A stretch of 34,385 bases of DNA. Source: Euryarchaeota archaeon RBG_19FT_COMBO_56_21 (GTDB lineage: Archaea > Thermoplasmatota > Thermoplasmata > UBA10834). Positions 9,129 through 17,610 of this stretch are shown here, piece after piece. Each line of letters begins with the position of its first letter. Positions within the stretch are counted from its first letter, which is position 1. The position numbers and the translations under genes are program-made. The notes under the pieces were generated by a model. It searched no databases. It saw only the letters and a list, made by a program, of their open reading frames with translations, and had not been told where the DNA came from. The DNA is taken from the NCBI GenBank assembly GCA_001800815.1, contig MGWC01000053.1, forward strand, positions 1,757 to 36,141. Reading direction: 5' to 3'.

Positions 9129-10445
9129 TCATCTCCCAGGCGTTCCAGATATCAGGGTCGCCTCAACAGCTGCAACCTTTCTGGCAGAGCGAAGGTTCGA
9201 TCTGGAAACTATGTTGAATATCTCCAGGAACTCATCGTCCGTGATGTTCCTCTTTCTTGCCTCGCCCACCCGGCTGACCTCCTGTCTGATGAGCTCCATA
9301 GATTCTGGTGTTGCCGACAGTCCGAGCTGCTCTAGTTTGTGCTTGATGGAGGCCTTGCCAGAGTGCTTCCCAAGGGCGATCTTCCTGGTCATACCGAGCT
9401 TCGCAGGGTCGAAGGCCTCGTACAGTCTCGGATTCTTCAGAATCCCGTCGACGTGAATCCCCGATTTGTGCGTGAACATGTTCTCCCCGACGATTGGGTG
9501 GTTGAGGGGGATGTTCAGCCCAGATGCCTTCTCGACGTGCTTGCAGAGCGGCAGTATGTGCTCGGTCTTGTACTTGTCAACGGCGTAGTGGCTGTACAGG
9601 TTCATCACGAATACCTCGAGTGAGACGTTCCCCGCCCTCTCGCCGAGTCCGTTGACGGTCGTGGAGACCCACAGCTTCCGGTCCTTGAACTCGGAGGCTG
9701 CCTCAGCGACCGCGAGCGCATTGGCAACGGCGAGGCCGAAATCGTTGTGAGCGTGGAACTCAACGTCTATTTTGACCTCTGACATGACTGCGTGTATCAA
9801 CTTCTTCGATGACGCCGGGGTCAGGACTCCGATCGTGTCGCAAATCCTGAATCTGTCCCCACCTGCGCTCTTGCCTGCGGAGGCGAACTCCACCAGGTAA
9901 TCGATGGAGGTACGAGTTGCGTCTCCAGCGTTGAAACAGACGTATACGCCCTTGCTCTTCGCGAAGCTCACACAGTCAACTAGCTTTTCGAGCTGCTGTT
10001 GCTTCGTCATCTTCAGCTTCTGTTCTAGGGCCATCTCGGAAGTGTCAGTTGATATGGATACCGCATCAACGCCGCGCGCGACAGAATCCGCCAAATCCGC
10101 TTTCACCATGCGGTTCCAGCCCATGATCGACATCTTCCGGGACTGGGCCATCAGGAGCTCAGCGCACTTCTTGTCGCTCTCGTTGTAGGTTGCGAAAGTT
10201 TCCAACTGCTCGACGCCCATATCCTCGAGCTTCCGGGCGATCTCGAGCTTCTCCTCCATTGAGAAGGATATCCCGGGCATCTGCTCGCCGTCCCGGCAGG
10301 TGGTGTCGCAGATACAGATCTCGGCGAGATGCGGGTTGTGCACATCTAGGTGGGTCGCGAAATTCGCGGAGCGCGCCCCCTGAATTGTGCATCCAACCGC
10401 CTTTCCCACATCGCCATTCTTCGTGCTCACTGATAACACCACCAT
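9129..10445 (-). CDS. LeuA-family acyl transferase: putative homocitrate synthase or Re-type citrate synthase
   Basis: ICDTTCRDGEQMPGISFS, EFHAHNDFGLAVANALA, VNGLGERAGN, THKSGIHVDGI, GKHSGKASIKHKL. No C-terminal leucine-regulatory domain. ORF track start 10448 is TTG; ATG at 10445. Confidence 0.83.
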   Translation of the reverse strand: MVVLSVSTKNGDVGKAVGCTIQGARSANFATHLDVHNPHLAEICICDTTCRDGEQMPGISFSMEEKLEIARKLEDMGVEQLETFATYNESDKKCAELLMAQSRKMSIMGWNRMVKADLADSVARGVDAVSISTDTSEMALEQKLKMTKQQQLEKLVDCVSFAKSKGVYVCFNAGDATRTSIDYLVEFASAGKSAGGDRFRICDTIGVLTPASSKKLIHAVMSEVKIDVEFHAHNDFGLAVANALAVAEAASEFKDRKLWVSTTVNGLGERAGNVSLEVFVMNLYSHYAVDKYKTEHILPLCKHVEKASGLNIPLNHPIVGENMFTHKSGIHVDGILKNPRLYEAFDPAKLGMTRKIALGKHSGKASIKHKLEQLGLSATPESMELIRQEVSRVGEARKRNITDDEFLEIFNIVSRSNLRSARKVAAVEATLISGTPGR

Positions 10446-10455
10446 CAATCTGGCA

Positions 10456-10490
10456 GAACCCGGTCAGCCTAATCATCAGACCGGGGCTCT
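10456..10490 (-). promoter_or_regulatory. Hairpin just upstream of the synthase start codon
   Basis: Minus strand CCCGGTC-TGATGATTAGGCT-GACCGGG: perfect 7-bp stem, 13-nt loop, ending about 13 nt before the ATG. Confidence 0.5.
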
Positions 10491-10664
10491 ACCACGGACC
10501 CCTATGCCCGAGCGGCTCAACGCAGCAAGGACACCTATTGTGGAGAAGAAGCACGGGGCTGCTCAGCTCGACTGAAGAATCCATGCCAATCGATTCAGAC
10601 ATCAGTCCCAAGTTGCTTCCCTGCCTGAGTCCCCAGAACGTGGAGGAGGTATAATTATCATTGT

Positions 10665-10760
10665 GTCTATTATTGGACTATGGAATGACTGTTTGTCTAC
10701 AAATAGACTTATGATGTGGTCAAATGACCAAAGAAATGTCAATCAGATGGCCAAATGGTC
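10665..10760. repeat. Cluster of short dyads (candidate operator array) upstream of the synthase operon
   Basis: GTCTA-CAAA-TAGAC (10695-10708), TGGTCA-AA-TGACCA (10717-10730), GGCCA-AA-TGGTC (10749-10760, one G/T mismatch), weaker GTCTATTATTGGAC (10665-10678). Confidence 0.5.
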
Positions 10761-10852
10761 CTCACATAACCCGCTTACCTGAGCCTCTCCGGTCGAACGT
10801 CTAGCGTCAACGATGTCAGAACAGCACTGGCTAGCAAGCAGAGAGGGGTTTT

Positions 10853-12133
10853 CTAGGCCCTCTCGAAGGCCTTCTTGCCGGGGTAGCGCGCCTTGGAGCC
10901 TAGCTCCTCCTCTATCCGTAGAAGCCGGTTGTACTTCGCCGTCCGCTCGCCTCTCGAGGGGGCGCCGGCCTTGATCTGCCCCGCGTTGGTCGCAACGCTG
11001 ATGTCGCTCATGCTGGTGTCCTCGGTCTCACCAGATCGGTGGGACACGACGCATCTGTAGTGCACCTTGGAGGCGTATTTCATCGTGGCGAGGGTCTCAG
11101 AGAGAGTGCCGATCTGATTCACCTTGATCAGTATCGCGTTGGCCAAGCCTTGCCTGACGCCTTCCGCAAGGATCTTCTTGTTCGTCACGAACAGGTCATC
11201 GCCCACCAACTGGATCTGCTTTCCCAGCCGAGCGGTGACCCCCTTCCAGCCAATCCAATCCTCCTCAGACATCGCGTCTTCGATGGACGCAATCGGATAG
11301 CTCTTGCAGAGGTCAGCATAGAGGTCGACCATCTCGTCAGATTGAAGGGTCTCGAAGGTGCTCTTCTTGAAGACATATTTGCCGTCCTCGTAGAACTCGC
11401 TGGAAGCGGCATCCATGGCCAGGAACACCTTCTTGCCCGGCTCCAGGCCGGCGCTCTGTGCGGACTCCATGATAAGATCCAATGCCTGCTCGTGCGAACC
11501 CAGCTTCGGAGCGAATCCACCCTCATCCCCAACGGCCGTGCTGAGGCCTTTCTTCTTCAGGTTCGCCTTGAGGGAATGAAATATCTCCGCCCCGAACCTG
11601 AGGGATTCCTTGAATGTCCTCCCCGCTGGAATCACCATGAACTCCTGGAAATCCAAGTTGTTGTCCGCATGGGCGCCTCCGTTGATTATGTTCATCATTG
11701 GGACTGGCAGGACCCTTGCCCTGTCCCCGCCCAGATATCTGTAGAGCGGGCGACCCGCATCTGCAGCAGCTGCATGAGCGACCGCAAGGGAGACGCCTAG
11801 TATCGCGTTCGCCCCCAGCCTACTCTTGGTCTCCGTCCCGTCTAGATCGAGCATTGCGTGATCGATTTCCGCTTGATCCCTAGGATCGAATCCCCTCACC
11901 TTCGGACATATGAGCCGATTGACGTTGTTGACGGCGGTCTCCACGCCTTTGCCATGATAGCGGTTCTTGCCTGCATCTCTGAGCTCTAGGCATTCTCTTC
12001 TGCCAGTGGAAGCGCCTGATGGGACCGATGCGCGTCCGACCTTGCCGTTCGAGAGGATCACGTCGACCTCCACCGTCGGGTTCCCCCTGGAGTCTAGTAT
12101 CTCTCTCGCCCTGACGTCCTCTATCTTGGCCAT
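10853..12133 (-). CDS. eno: Enolase (phosphopyruvate hydratase)
   Basis: [77 protein letters not shown] track start 12142; ATG at 12133 (MAKIEDV) more likely. Confidence 0.97.
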   Translation of the reverse strand: MAKIEDVRAREILDSRGNPTVEVDVILSNGKVGRASVPSGASTGRRECLELRDAGKNRYHGKGVETAVNNVNRLICPKVRGFDPRDQAEIDHAMLDLDGTETKSRLGANAILGVSLAVAHAAAADAGRPLYRYLGGDRARVLPVPMMNIINGGAHADNNLDFQEFMVIPAGRTFKESLRFGAEIFHSLKANLKKKGLSTAVGDEGGFAPKLGSHEQALDLIMESAQSAGLEPGKKVFLAMDAASSEFYEDGKYVFKKSTFETLQSDEMVDLYADLCKSYPIASIEDAMSEEDWIGWKGVTARLGKQIQLVGDDLFVTNKKILAEGVRQGLANAILIKVNQIGTLSETLATMKYASKVHYRCVVSHRSGETEDTSMSDISVATNAGQIKAGAPSRGERTAKYNRLLRIEEELGSKARYPGKKAFERA

Positions 12134-12221
12134 TCTAACCACCTACTGAAACGAAGTGCGAGATAAAAGGATTACATGGGCCATTAGGTTTCTAGTCTCT
12201 GCGTGCTCTGCCCAACGCAAG

Positions 12222-12228
12222 TATATAT
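12222..12228 (+). promoter_or_regulatory. TATA box of the helicase gene
   Basis: tatatat about 31 nt upstream of the ATG at 12256, implying a very short leader. Confidence 0.55.
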
Positions 12229-12255
12229 TCCAGGGGCAACTTCTTCGAAGACTGA

Positions 12256-15000
12256 ATGAAGGAATTCGCTCTCCTAGATGAGAGGCTTCAGGAGCTGCTG
12301 CGAAAGAGAGGGATCACGGAACCCACCGAGCCGCAGTCCAAAGCGATACCTGCAATCCTGTCGGGCGACCACGTGTTGCTGGTGGCGCCTACCGGGATAG
12401 GGAAGACCGAAGCAGCTATGCTGCCTATCCTCCACAAGCTGGCTCAGGGGAGACGAGGCGGAATCAGGTGCATCTACGTGACCCCTCTACGGGCGCTCAA
12501 CCGAGACCTCCTGAAGCGGCTCAAGGAGTTCGGAGAGGCGGTGGACCTCAGGATAGCTGTGAGGCACGGGGACACGCCTCAATCCGAGCGCGCAGCGCAG
12601 ACCAAGAACCCTCCCGATGTGCTGATCACCACACCTGAGACCCTGCAGATACTGTTCACCGGGCGCATCCTCAGACAGCACCTGGTTCATGTCAAGCACG
12701 TTGTCGTGGACGAGATCCACGAGCTCGCGGAGGATGAGAGGGGGGCGCAGCTAGCGGTCGCCCTCGAGAGACTGGTCAGGACCGCCGGGGAATACCAGAG
12801 GATAGGGTTGTCTGCTACCGTGGGATCCGTCGACGAGGTCTCGAACTACCTAGCTGGCGTTGGAAGGAACATCTCGGTGCTAAGAGTCTCCGCAGTGAAG
12901 GACATGCGAATCAACGTCGAGAGCCCTCAAGCCGACGACAGCGACAAGCCCTTGGCCAGCCGTCTTCAGACCGACCTCAAACACATCGCGTGCATGAAGA
13001 GGTGCAGACAAATCGTGGAAGACCACAGATCGACCCTGTTCTTCGTGAACACGCGCGACAACGCTGAGGCCCTCGGAGTGAGGTACCATCTCTGGGACGA
13101 ATCGTTCAGAGTCGGCGTTCATCACGGCTCCTTGTCGAAAGAGATCAGGGTGCAGATGGAAGACGACTTCAAGTCCGAGAAGCTGAAGGGGCTCATCTGC
13201 ACATCGTCGCTCGAACTCGGCATCGACGTTGGTTCTGCCGACTTCGCCATACAGTTCGACTCGCCCCGCCAGGTCACGAGACTCATTCAGCGCGTCGGAA
13301 GGTCCGGGCACAAGGTCGGGGAGATCTCGGTTGGCAGCATCATCACGACGACTCCAGCTGAGACCGCAGAGAGCATCGTGATCGCGAGGAGAGCGATGAT
13401 CGAGGAGCTTGAGAAGTTCGGGATCAGGGACAATCCATTGAGCGTCCTCGCGAACCAGCTGGTCGCAATGACCCTGACCGAGGGAAGGGTGGACAAGCAA
13501 CTGGCTTTCGAGACGGTCAAGAGGGCGTACCCGTTCAGGAACCTCCTGAGAAAGGATTTCGACGACGTCCTCAGACTACTTGCCGAACTTCACATTCTAT
13601 GGGATGATGAAAGTGTATTCCGAAAGAAGACGACTGGGATGATGCATTTCTTCGACAACATATCAATGATCCCCGACGAGAAGACCTACAGGATCAGAGA
13701 TGTCTCATCGCGGGCCATTATCGGCACGCTCGACGAGAGCTTCGTCGCAACGTACGCAGAACCGTACTCGACCTTCGTCGCCCGGGGCAGAACCTGGAGG
13801 GTCGTGGAGGTCGGAGAGGATGAGGTCATGGTCGAGCAGATCAAAGAGCTGGCAGCCACTCCGTCCTGGGTCGGGGAGGAGATACCAGTGCCATTCGAGG
13901 TGGCAATGGAGGTCGGCGCGATACGAAGGCTCCAGGCCATGGACATCTACCCAGCGGACCAGGACACAAAAGAGGAGCTTCTCAAATGGATCAGAAGCCA
14001 GGGAGAGCGTCCACTGCCGACCGACAAACTTGTCACCGTCGAGCAGGGAGATGGGGTGATCGTTCTGAACTGCTGTTTCGGCAGCAGGGTGAACGAGACC
14101 ATCTCGAAGCTCGTCGCCGGGCTCCTAACTGCGAAATCGGGTGAGAGCGTCGGGGTTCAGTCGGATGTATATTCGATCGTGCTCGAAACGCCGAGAAATA
14201 TCAGGGCAGGAGATGTTGTGAAGATCCTGCGGGAGACGGATGCTTCCTCGCTGGGACCGCTCCTGCGCCTTCTGATACGCAACTCATCGTATCTCAGATG
14301 GCAATTCGTTCACGTTGCGAAGAAGTTCGGCGCGATCCGAAAGGGCGCGGATTACAAGATGCTCAATCTGTCCAAGCTAGTAGACGTATTCGAGCACAGC
14401 CCGATCTACGAAGAGGCCATTGCGAAGACCATGTGGGAGAACATGGACGTCGATGCGACCGAGGCAGTTCTTCGCAGGATTCAAGATGGCAGCATAGGAC
14501 TCGAGACGGGCCCGCTCTCGCACATCGGTAAGGAGGCCATCGGGACACGCAAGGAGCTCATGCAGCCTCAGCGCGCGGACAAGGCTGTGCTGAACGTGCT
14601 CAGGGACCGGCTGAGCAAGGAGGATATCGTAATGGTCTGCCTGAACTGCAGGACACAGAAGCGCTCCTCTGTAGGACTGCTGCCGGACAAGATCAGATGC
14701 GCGAAGTGCGAAGGCGTCCTCATGGCTGCGATCCAACCGTACATCAAGACTCAGCTGGACCTACTGAAGAAGGGGCCGACCAACGAGGAGCAGAGAAAGG
14801 AGCTGAAGAGGATCTACAAGAATGCCAACCTCGTCATGGCGCACGGCAAGAAGGCGGTGTTAGCACTTGTTGGCCGGGGAGTGGGACCCGACACGGCCGC
14901 CCGGATCCTCGCGAGATACCAGACGGAAGAGGATGAGTTCCTCAGGGACATCCTGGCCGCCGAGATAATGTACGCGCGCACTAAGAGATTCTGGGACTAG
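12256..15000 (+). CDS. Lhr/Ski2-like superfamily 2 helicase with C-terminal zinc finger
   Basis: APTGIGKTEA, TPLRAL, TTPETLQ, VDEIHEL, LSATVG, QRVGRSGH. C-term CLNCRTQ...RCAKCEG zinc finger. Confidence 0.87.
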   Translation: MKEFALLDERLQELLRKRGITEPTEPQSKAIPAILSGDHVLLVAPTGIGKTEAAMLPILHKLAQGRRGGIRCIYVTPLRALNRDLLKRLKEFGEAVDLRIAVRHGDTPQSERAAQTKNPPDVLITTPETLQILFTGRILRQHLVHVKHVVVDEIHELAEDERGAQLAVALERLVRTAGEYQRIGLSATVGSVDEVSNYLAGVGRNISVLRVSAVKDMRINVESPQADDSDKPLASRLQTDLKHIACMKRCRQIVEDHRSTLFFVNTRDNAEALGVRYHLWDESFRVGVHHGSLSKEIRVQMEDDFKSEKLKGLICTSSLELGIDVGSADFAIQFDSPRQVTRLIQRVGRSGHKVGEISVGSIITTTPAETAESIVIARRAMIEELEKFGIRDNPLSVLANQLVAMTLTEGRVDKQLAFETVKRAYPFRNLLRKDFDDVLRLLAELHILWDDESVFRKKTTGMMHFFDNISMIPDEKTYRIRDVSSRAIIGTLDESFVATYAEPYSTFVARGRTWRVVEVGEDEVMVEQIKELAATPSWVGEEIPVPFEVAMEVGAIRRLQAMDIYPADQDTKEELLKWIRSQGERPLPTDKLVTVEQGDGVIVLNCCFGSRVNETISKLVAGLLTAKSGESVGVQSDVYSIVLETPRNIRAGDVVKILRETDASSLGPLLRLLIRNSSYLRWQFVHVAKKFGAIRKGADYKMLNLSKLVDVFEHSPIYEEAIAKTMWENMDVDATEAVLRRIQDGSIGLETGPLSHIGKEAIGTRKELMQPQRADKAVLNVLRDRLSKEDIVMVCLNCRTQKRSSVGLLPDKIRCAKCEGVLMAAIQPYIKTQLDLLKKGPTNEEQRKELKRIYKNANLVMAHGKKAVLALVGRGVGPDTAARILARYQTEEDEFLRDILAAEIMYARTKRFWD

Positions 15001-15631
15001 CTCTTCGAAGGCGAAAACCGATCCCAACGACATACAACTCGGAGCTGGTCGATCTGGACGCCTTCGGGTGGTGCAGGTGTACCTCGTGAAAGTAGTTCTT
15101 GGCGATGTTCACGAATGCCTTGCTCATGTCCCCGTAGAACATCTTCGCAGTGAAATTGCCTCCCTCTTTGAGGGTTGCAGCTGCGAACCGTAGCGCGTGC
15201 TCGCAGAGCTCGACCGATTTCGCGTGGTCGTAGGAGTAGTTCCCGCTGATGTCAGGGGACATGTCGGAGATGACGACATCAGCTCCGTCGGGAATCACCT
15301 CCTTCAACCTCGACACCACAGCATCGTTCCTAATATCTCCGCGAATGAAAGTGACTCCCTCGATGGGCGCCATCCTATCGATATCCATAGCAATGACTTT
15401 GCCCTCGGAGCCCACTAACTCAGCGGCCACCTCTGACCAACCACCCGGAGACGCTCCCAGGTCGACAACAACATCTCCCGGTCGTATCAGGTCGAATCTG
15501 AAGTCGATCTGCTTGAGCTTGTAGACCGCGCGGCTCCTGTAGTGCTCCTTCTTGGCCTTGACGTAGTACTTGTCTTTGCGCCGATCAGCCCTCCATTGCT
15601 TGGTCACATCCACTAAGAATCCTAAGCCCAC
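14981..15631 (-). CDS. rlmE: RrmJ/FtsJ-family 23S rRNA (uridine-2'-O-)-methyltransferase
   Basis: SRAVYKLKQID, DLGASPGGWSEVA, GDIRND, VISDMSPDISGNYSYDHAKS, FTAKMFYGD. Convergent 20-nt overlap with the helicase gene. Confidence 0.92.
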   Translation of the reverse strand: MGLGFLVDVTKQWRADRRKDKYYVKAKKEHYRSRAVYKLKQIDFRFDLIRPGDVVVDLGASPGGWSEVAAELVGSEGKVIAMDIDRMAPIEGVTFIRGDIRNDAVVSRLKEVIPDGADVVISDMSPDISGNYSYDHAKSVELCEHALRFAAATLKEGGNFTAKMFYGDMSKAFVNIAKNYFHEVHLHHPKASRSTSSELYVVGIGFRLRRASPRIS

Positions 15632-15707
15632 ACTTATTGTTTCCTACGCGCCTACACAAAAGGTTTAGGCAAACGATGCAATCGCCCACCCAGAGGGGAG
15701 GCCACCA

Positions 15708-16730
15708 ATGCCCGTGAGGATGACCTACGCCAAGGCCGGGGTGAACATCGACAAGAAATCCAGCAGCATTTCGGCGCTGGTTGAGCACCTGAAGTATCGC
15801 AGAAAGGGCCTTGGAAAGCCTATCGACCTCCCTGGGCACTTCACAGGCCTCGTTGACTTCGGCGAATATGCGCTGACGCTGTGCACCGACGGTGTGGGGA
15901 CCAAGCTCCTGGTGGCCGATGAGCTCGAGAAATGGGACACCGTAGGTATCGACTGCATAGCGATGAATGTGAACGACACCATCTGCGTGGGATCAGAGCC
16001 GATCGCCTTCGTGGACTACATCGCCATCGACAAACCAAATGAGAGAGTGACTTCCGAAGTCGGCAAGGGGCTTGAAGCAGGAGCGGCGATGTCGAACATG
16101 ACTGTTGTAGGCGGTGAGATAGCCGTCCTCCCTGAGCTCGTCAAAGGGTTCGATTTGGCTGGAACTTGTCTAGGGATGGTCAGAAAGGACAAAATCATCA
16201 CAGGCCAGAAGATCAAGGCAGGAGACGCGCTCATAGGACTTCTGAGCTCGGGAATCCACTCGAACGGCCTGACCCTGGCGAGGAAGATAGTCGAAAGGAA
16301 CGGCATCGGATACAAGGAGAAGGTCAAGGGCCTGAACAGGTCGATCGGCATGGAACTCCTCGAGCCCACAACCATCTATGTGCGACAGGTTCTGAAACTG
16401 ATCGAACAGTTCGATGTGCGAGGGATGGCGAACATCACTGGCGGAGGGCTTCGAAACCTCATACGGCTCAAGAAAGGCATCGGCTTCGAGATCGATGACC
16501 CGATGAGGCGCCAACCACTTTTCGATGTACTCCAGAAGCTCGGCAACGTTTCAGACAAGGAGATGTACCAGATCTTCAACATGGGCATGGGCTTCTGTCT
16601 GGTCGTGCCAAACAAGGAAGCGGAGCGAGCAGTGAAGGCGGCTGGAAAAGGTGCCAAGATTGTGGGACGTGCAGTCAGATCCGACAGCATCAAGGTCCCG
16701 TCGCTAGGACTCACCTACAGCAAGTATTGA
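15708..16730 (+). CDS. purM: Phosphoribosylformylglycinamidine cyclo-ligase
   Basis: MTYAKAGVNID, LCTDGVGTKLLVA, GIDCIAMNVNDTICVGSEPIAFVDYIA, GLLSSGIHSNGLTLARKI, GMANITGGGLRNLIRL. Confidence 0.93.
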   Translation: MPVRMTYAKAGVNIDKKSSSISALVEHLKYRRKGLGKPIDLPGHFTGLVDFGEYALTLCTDGVGTKLLVADELEKWDTVGIDCIAMNVNDTICVGSEPIAFVDYIAIDKPNERVTSEVGKGLEAGAAMSNMTVVGGEIAVLPELVKGFDLAGTCLGMVRKDKIITGQKIKAGDALIGLLSSGIHSNGLTLARKIVERNGIGYKEKVKGLNRSIGMELLEPTTIYVRQVLKLIEQFDVRGMANITGGGLRNLIRLKKGIGFEIDDPMRRQPLFDVLQKLGNVSDKEMYQIFNMGMGFCLVVPNKEAERAVKAAGKGAKIVGRAVRSDSIKVPSLGLTYSKY

Positions 16731-16745
16731 TTCTCGGCGAACACT

Positions 16746-17282
16746 TCATTTGGCTAGTAGGGCGCCCACCACCGCTCCCAGAGCAGTGCAGGTTTCAAGA
16801 GACAGTCCCTTTGCTGTCACATCAAGGTGTTTCTGGCCGATCTCGAAGACCTCTTTGGGGAGGCCACGAGGACCTAAGCCGAATACGAGCAAAACAGAAC
16901 GTCCGGATTTCAGAGCCGACCTGACATCCGACAGAGAGGCCTTTCGCTCCGACGACGGTTTCCTGGTCGTGACCACGACCTCGCCCAGCTGCGGAGGAAA
17001 GCCCTTCTTGGGAAAATCGAATGCGGAGAATCGCCCCTTGTTTGCGAGTTCAACGAGGTATGCGCCGCTCTCGCCGATGCTGGTCGTGGTTGAGACCCAA
17101 TTGGCAATCTCTACGGGTGTGGAGAGTTCTTTTTCATAGGGAAAGCCGAAGGTCGCCAGGTTGCAGTTGAAAGCCAACGCAAGGGGCCCTGCTCTCGCCA
17201 AGGCCCTCCTGTGCGATTCGTGGAAGCGCACGGGATCATAGGAATTGTAGAGCCCAATCGTAACCCTGCCTGGCATTAGCAA
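16746..17282 (-). CDS. DUF531-like archaeal protein, possibly SPOUT-type methyltransferase-like
   Basis: VTIGLYNSYDPVRFHESHRRALARAGPLALAFNCNLATFGFPY and VLLVFGLGPRGLPKEV resemble DUF531 proteins as recalled; not verified. Confidence 0.6.
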   Translation of the reverse strand: MLMPGRVTIGLYNSYDPVRFHESHRRALARAGPLALAFNCNLATFGFPYEKELSTPVEIANWVSTTTSIGESGAYLVELANKGRFSAFDFPKKGFPPQLGEVVVTTRKPSSERKASLSDVRSALKSGRSVLLVFGLGPRGLPKEVFEIGQKHLDVTAKGLSLETCTALGAVVGALLAK

Positions 17283-17321
17283 CCTCCAATGGCAATCAGC
17301 TGAAGGCTCTTAGAAGCTGTC

Positions 17322-17492
17322 TCATTCTGGGGCTTTCCTAAGCCTTCCGCATATGGCGTACTGGTCCCCGTCGAAGAAGACTTCCATATCGGGGTTCTTC
17401 TCCTGAAGCTCCTTGATCTTGTCGAGGACTTCGCGGAGCGAGAGCTCCGTCTTGTCCTTGTTTATCTTCACCAGCACGCGCTTCTCCATCAT
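17322..17492 (-). CDS. Small conserved-looking protein (56 aa), not in the supplied ORF track
   Basis: Manual translation: MMEKRVLVKINKDKTELSLREVLDKIKELQEKNPDMEVFFDGDQYAICGRLRKAPE*. TATA-like atatttatatgg on the minus strand at about 17549-17560. Confidence 0.65.
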   Translation of the reverse strand: MMEKRVLVKINKDKTELSLREVLDKIKELQEKNPDMEVFFDGDQYAICGRLRKAPE

Positions 17493-17610
17493 GCATCACT
17501 TCGTCTAAACGCCAGGCGCTGAACGCCTATTCTTATTGGACCTCACCATATAAATATGTTTAGACATGGGGTGACATGGGGTCCACCAGTAAGGCGCGCA
17601 CGCACGTGCG

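Noticed and set aside
10449-10852. SRP RNA or RNase P RNA in the intergenic region
   Set aside because: Some GGGAAGCA-like sequence was seen, but none of the conserved helix 8 or P4 signatures could be assembled by eye.
11039-11800. 253-aa plus-strand ORF antisense to enolase
   Set aside because: Shadow ORF; enolase motifs are intact on the minus strand.
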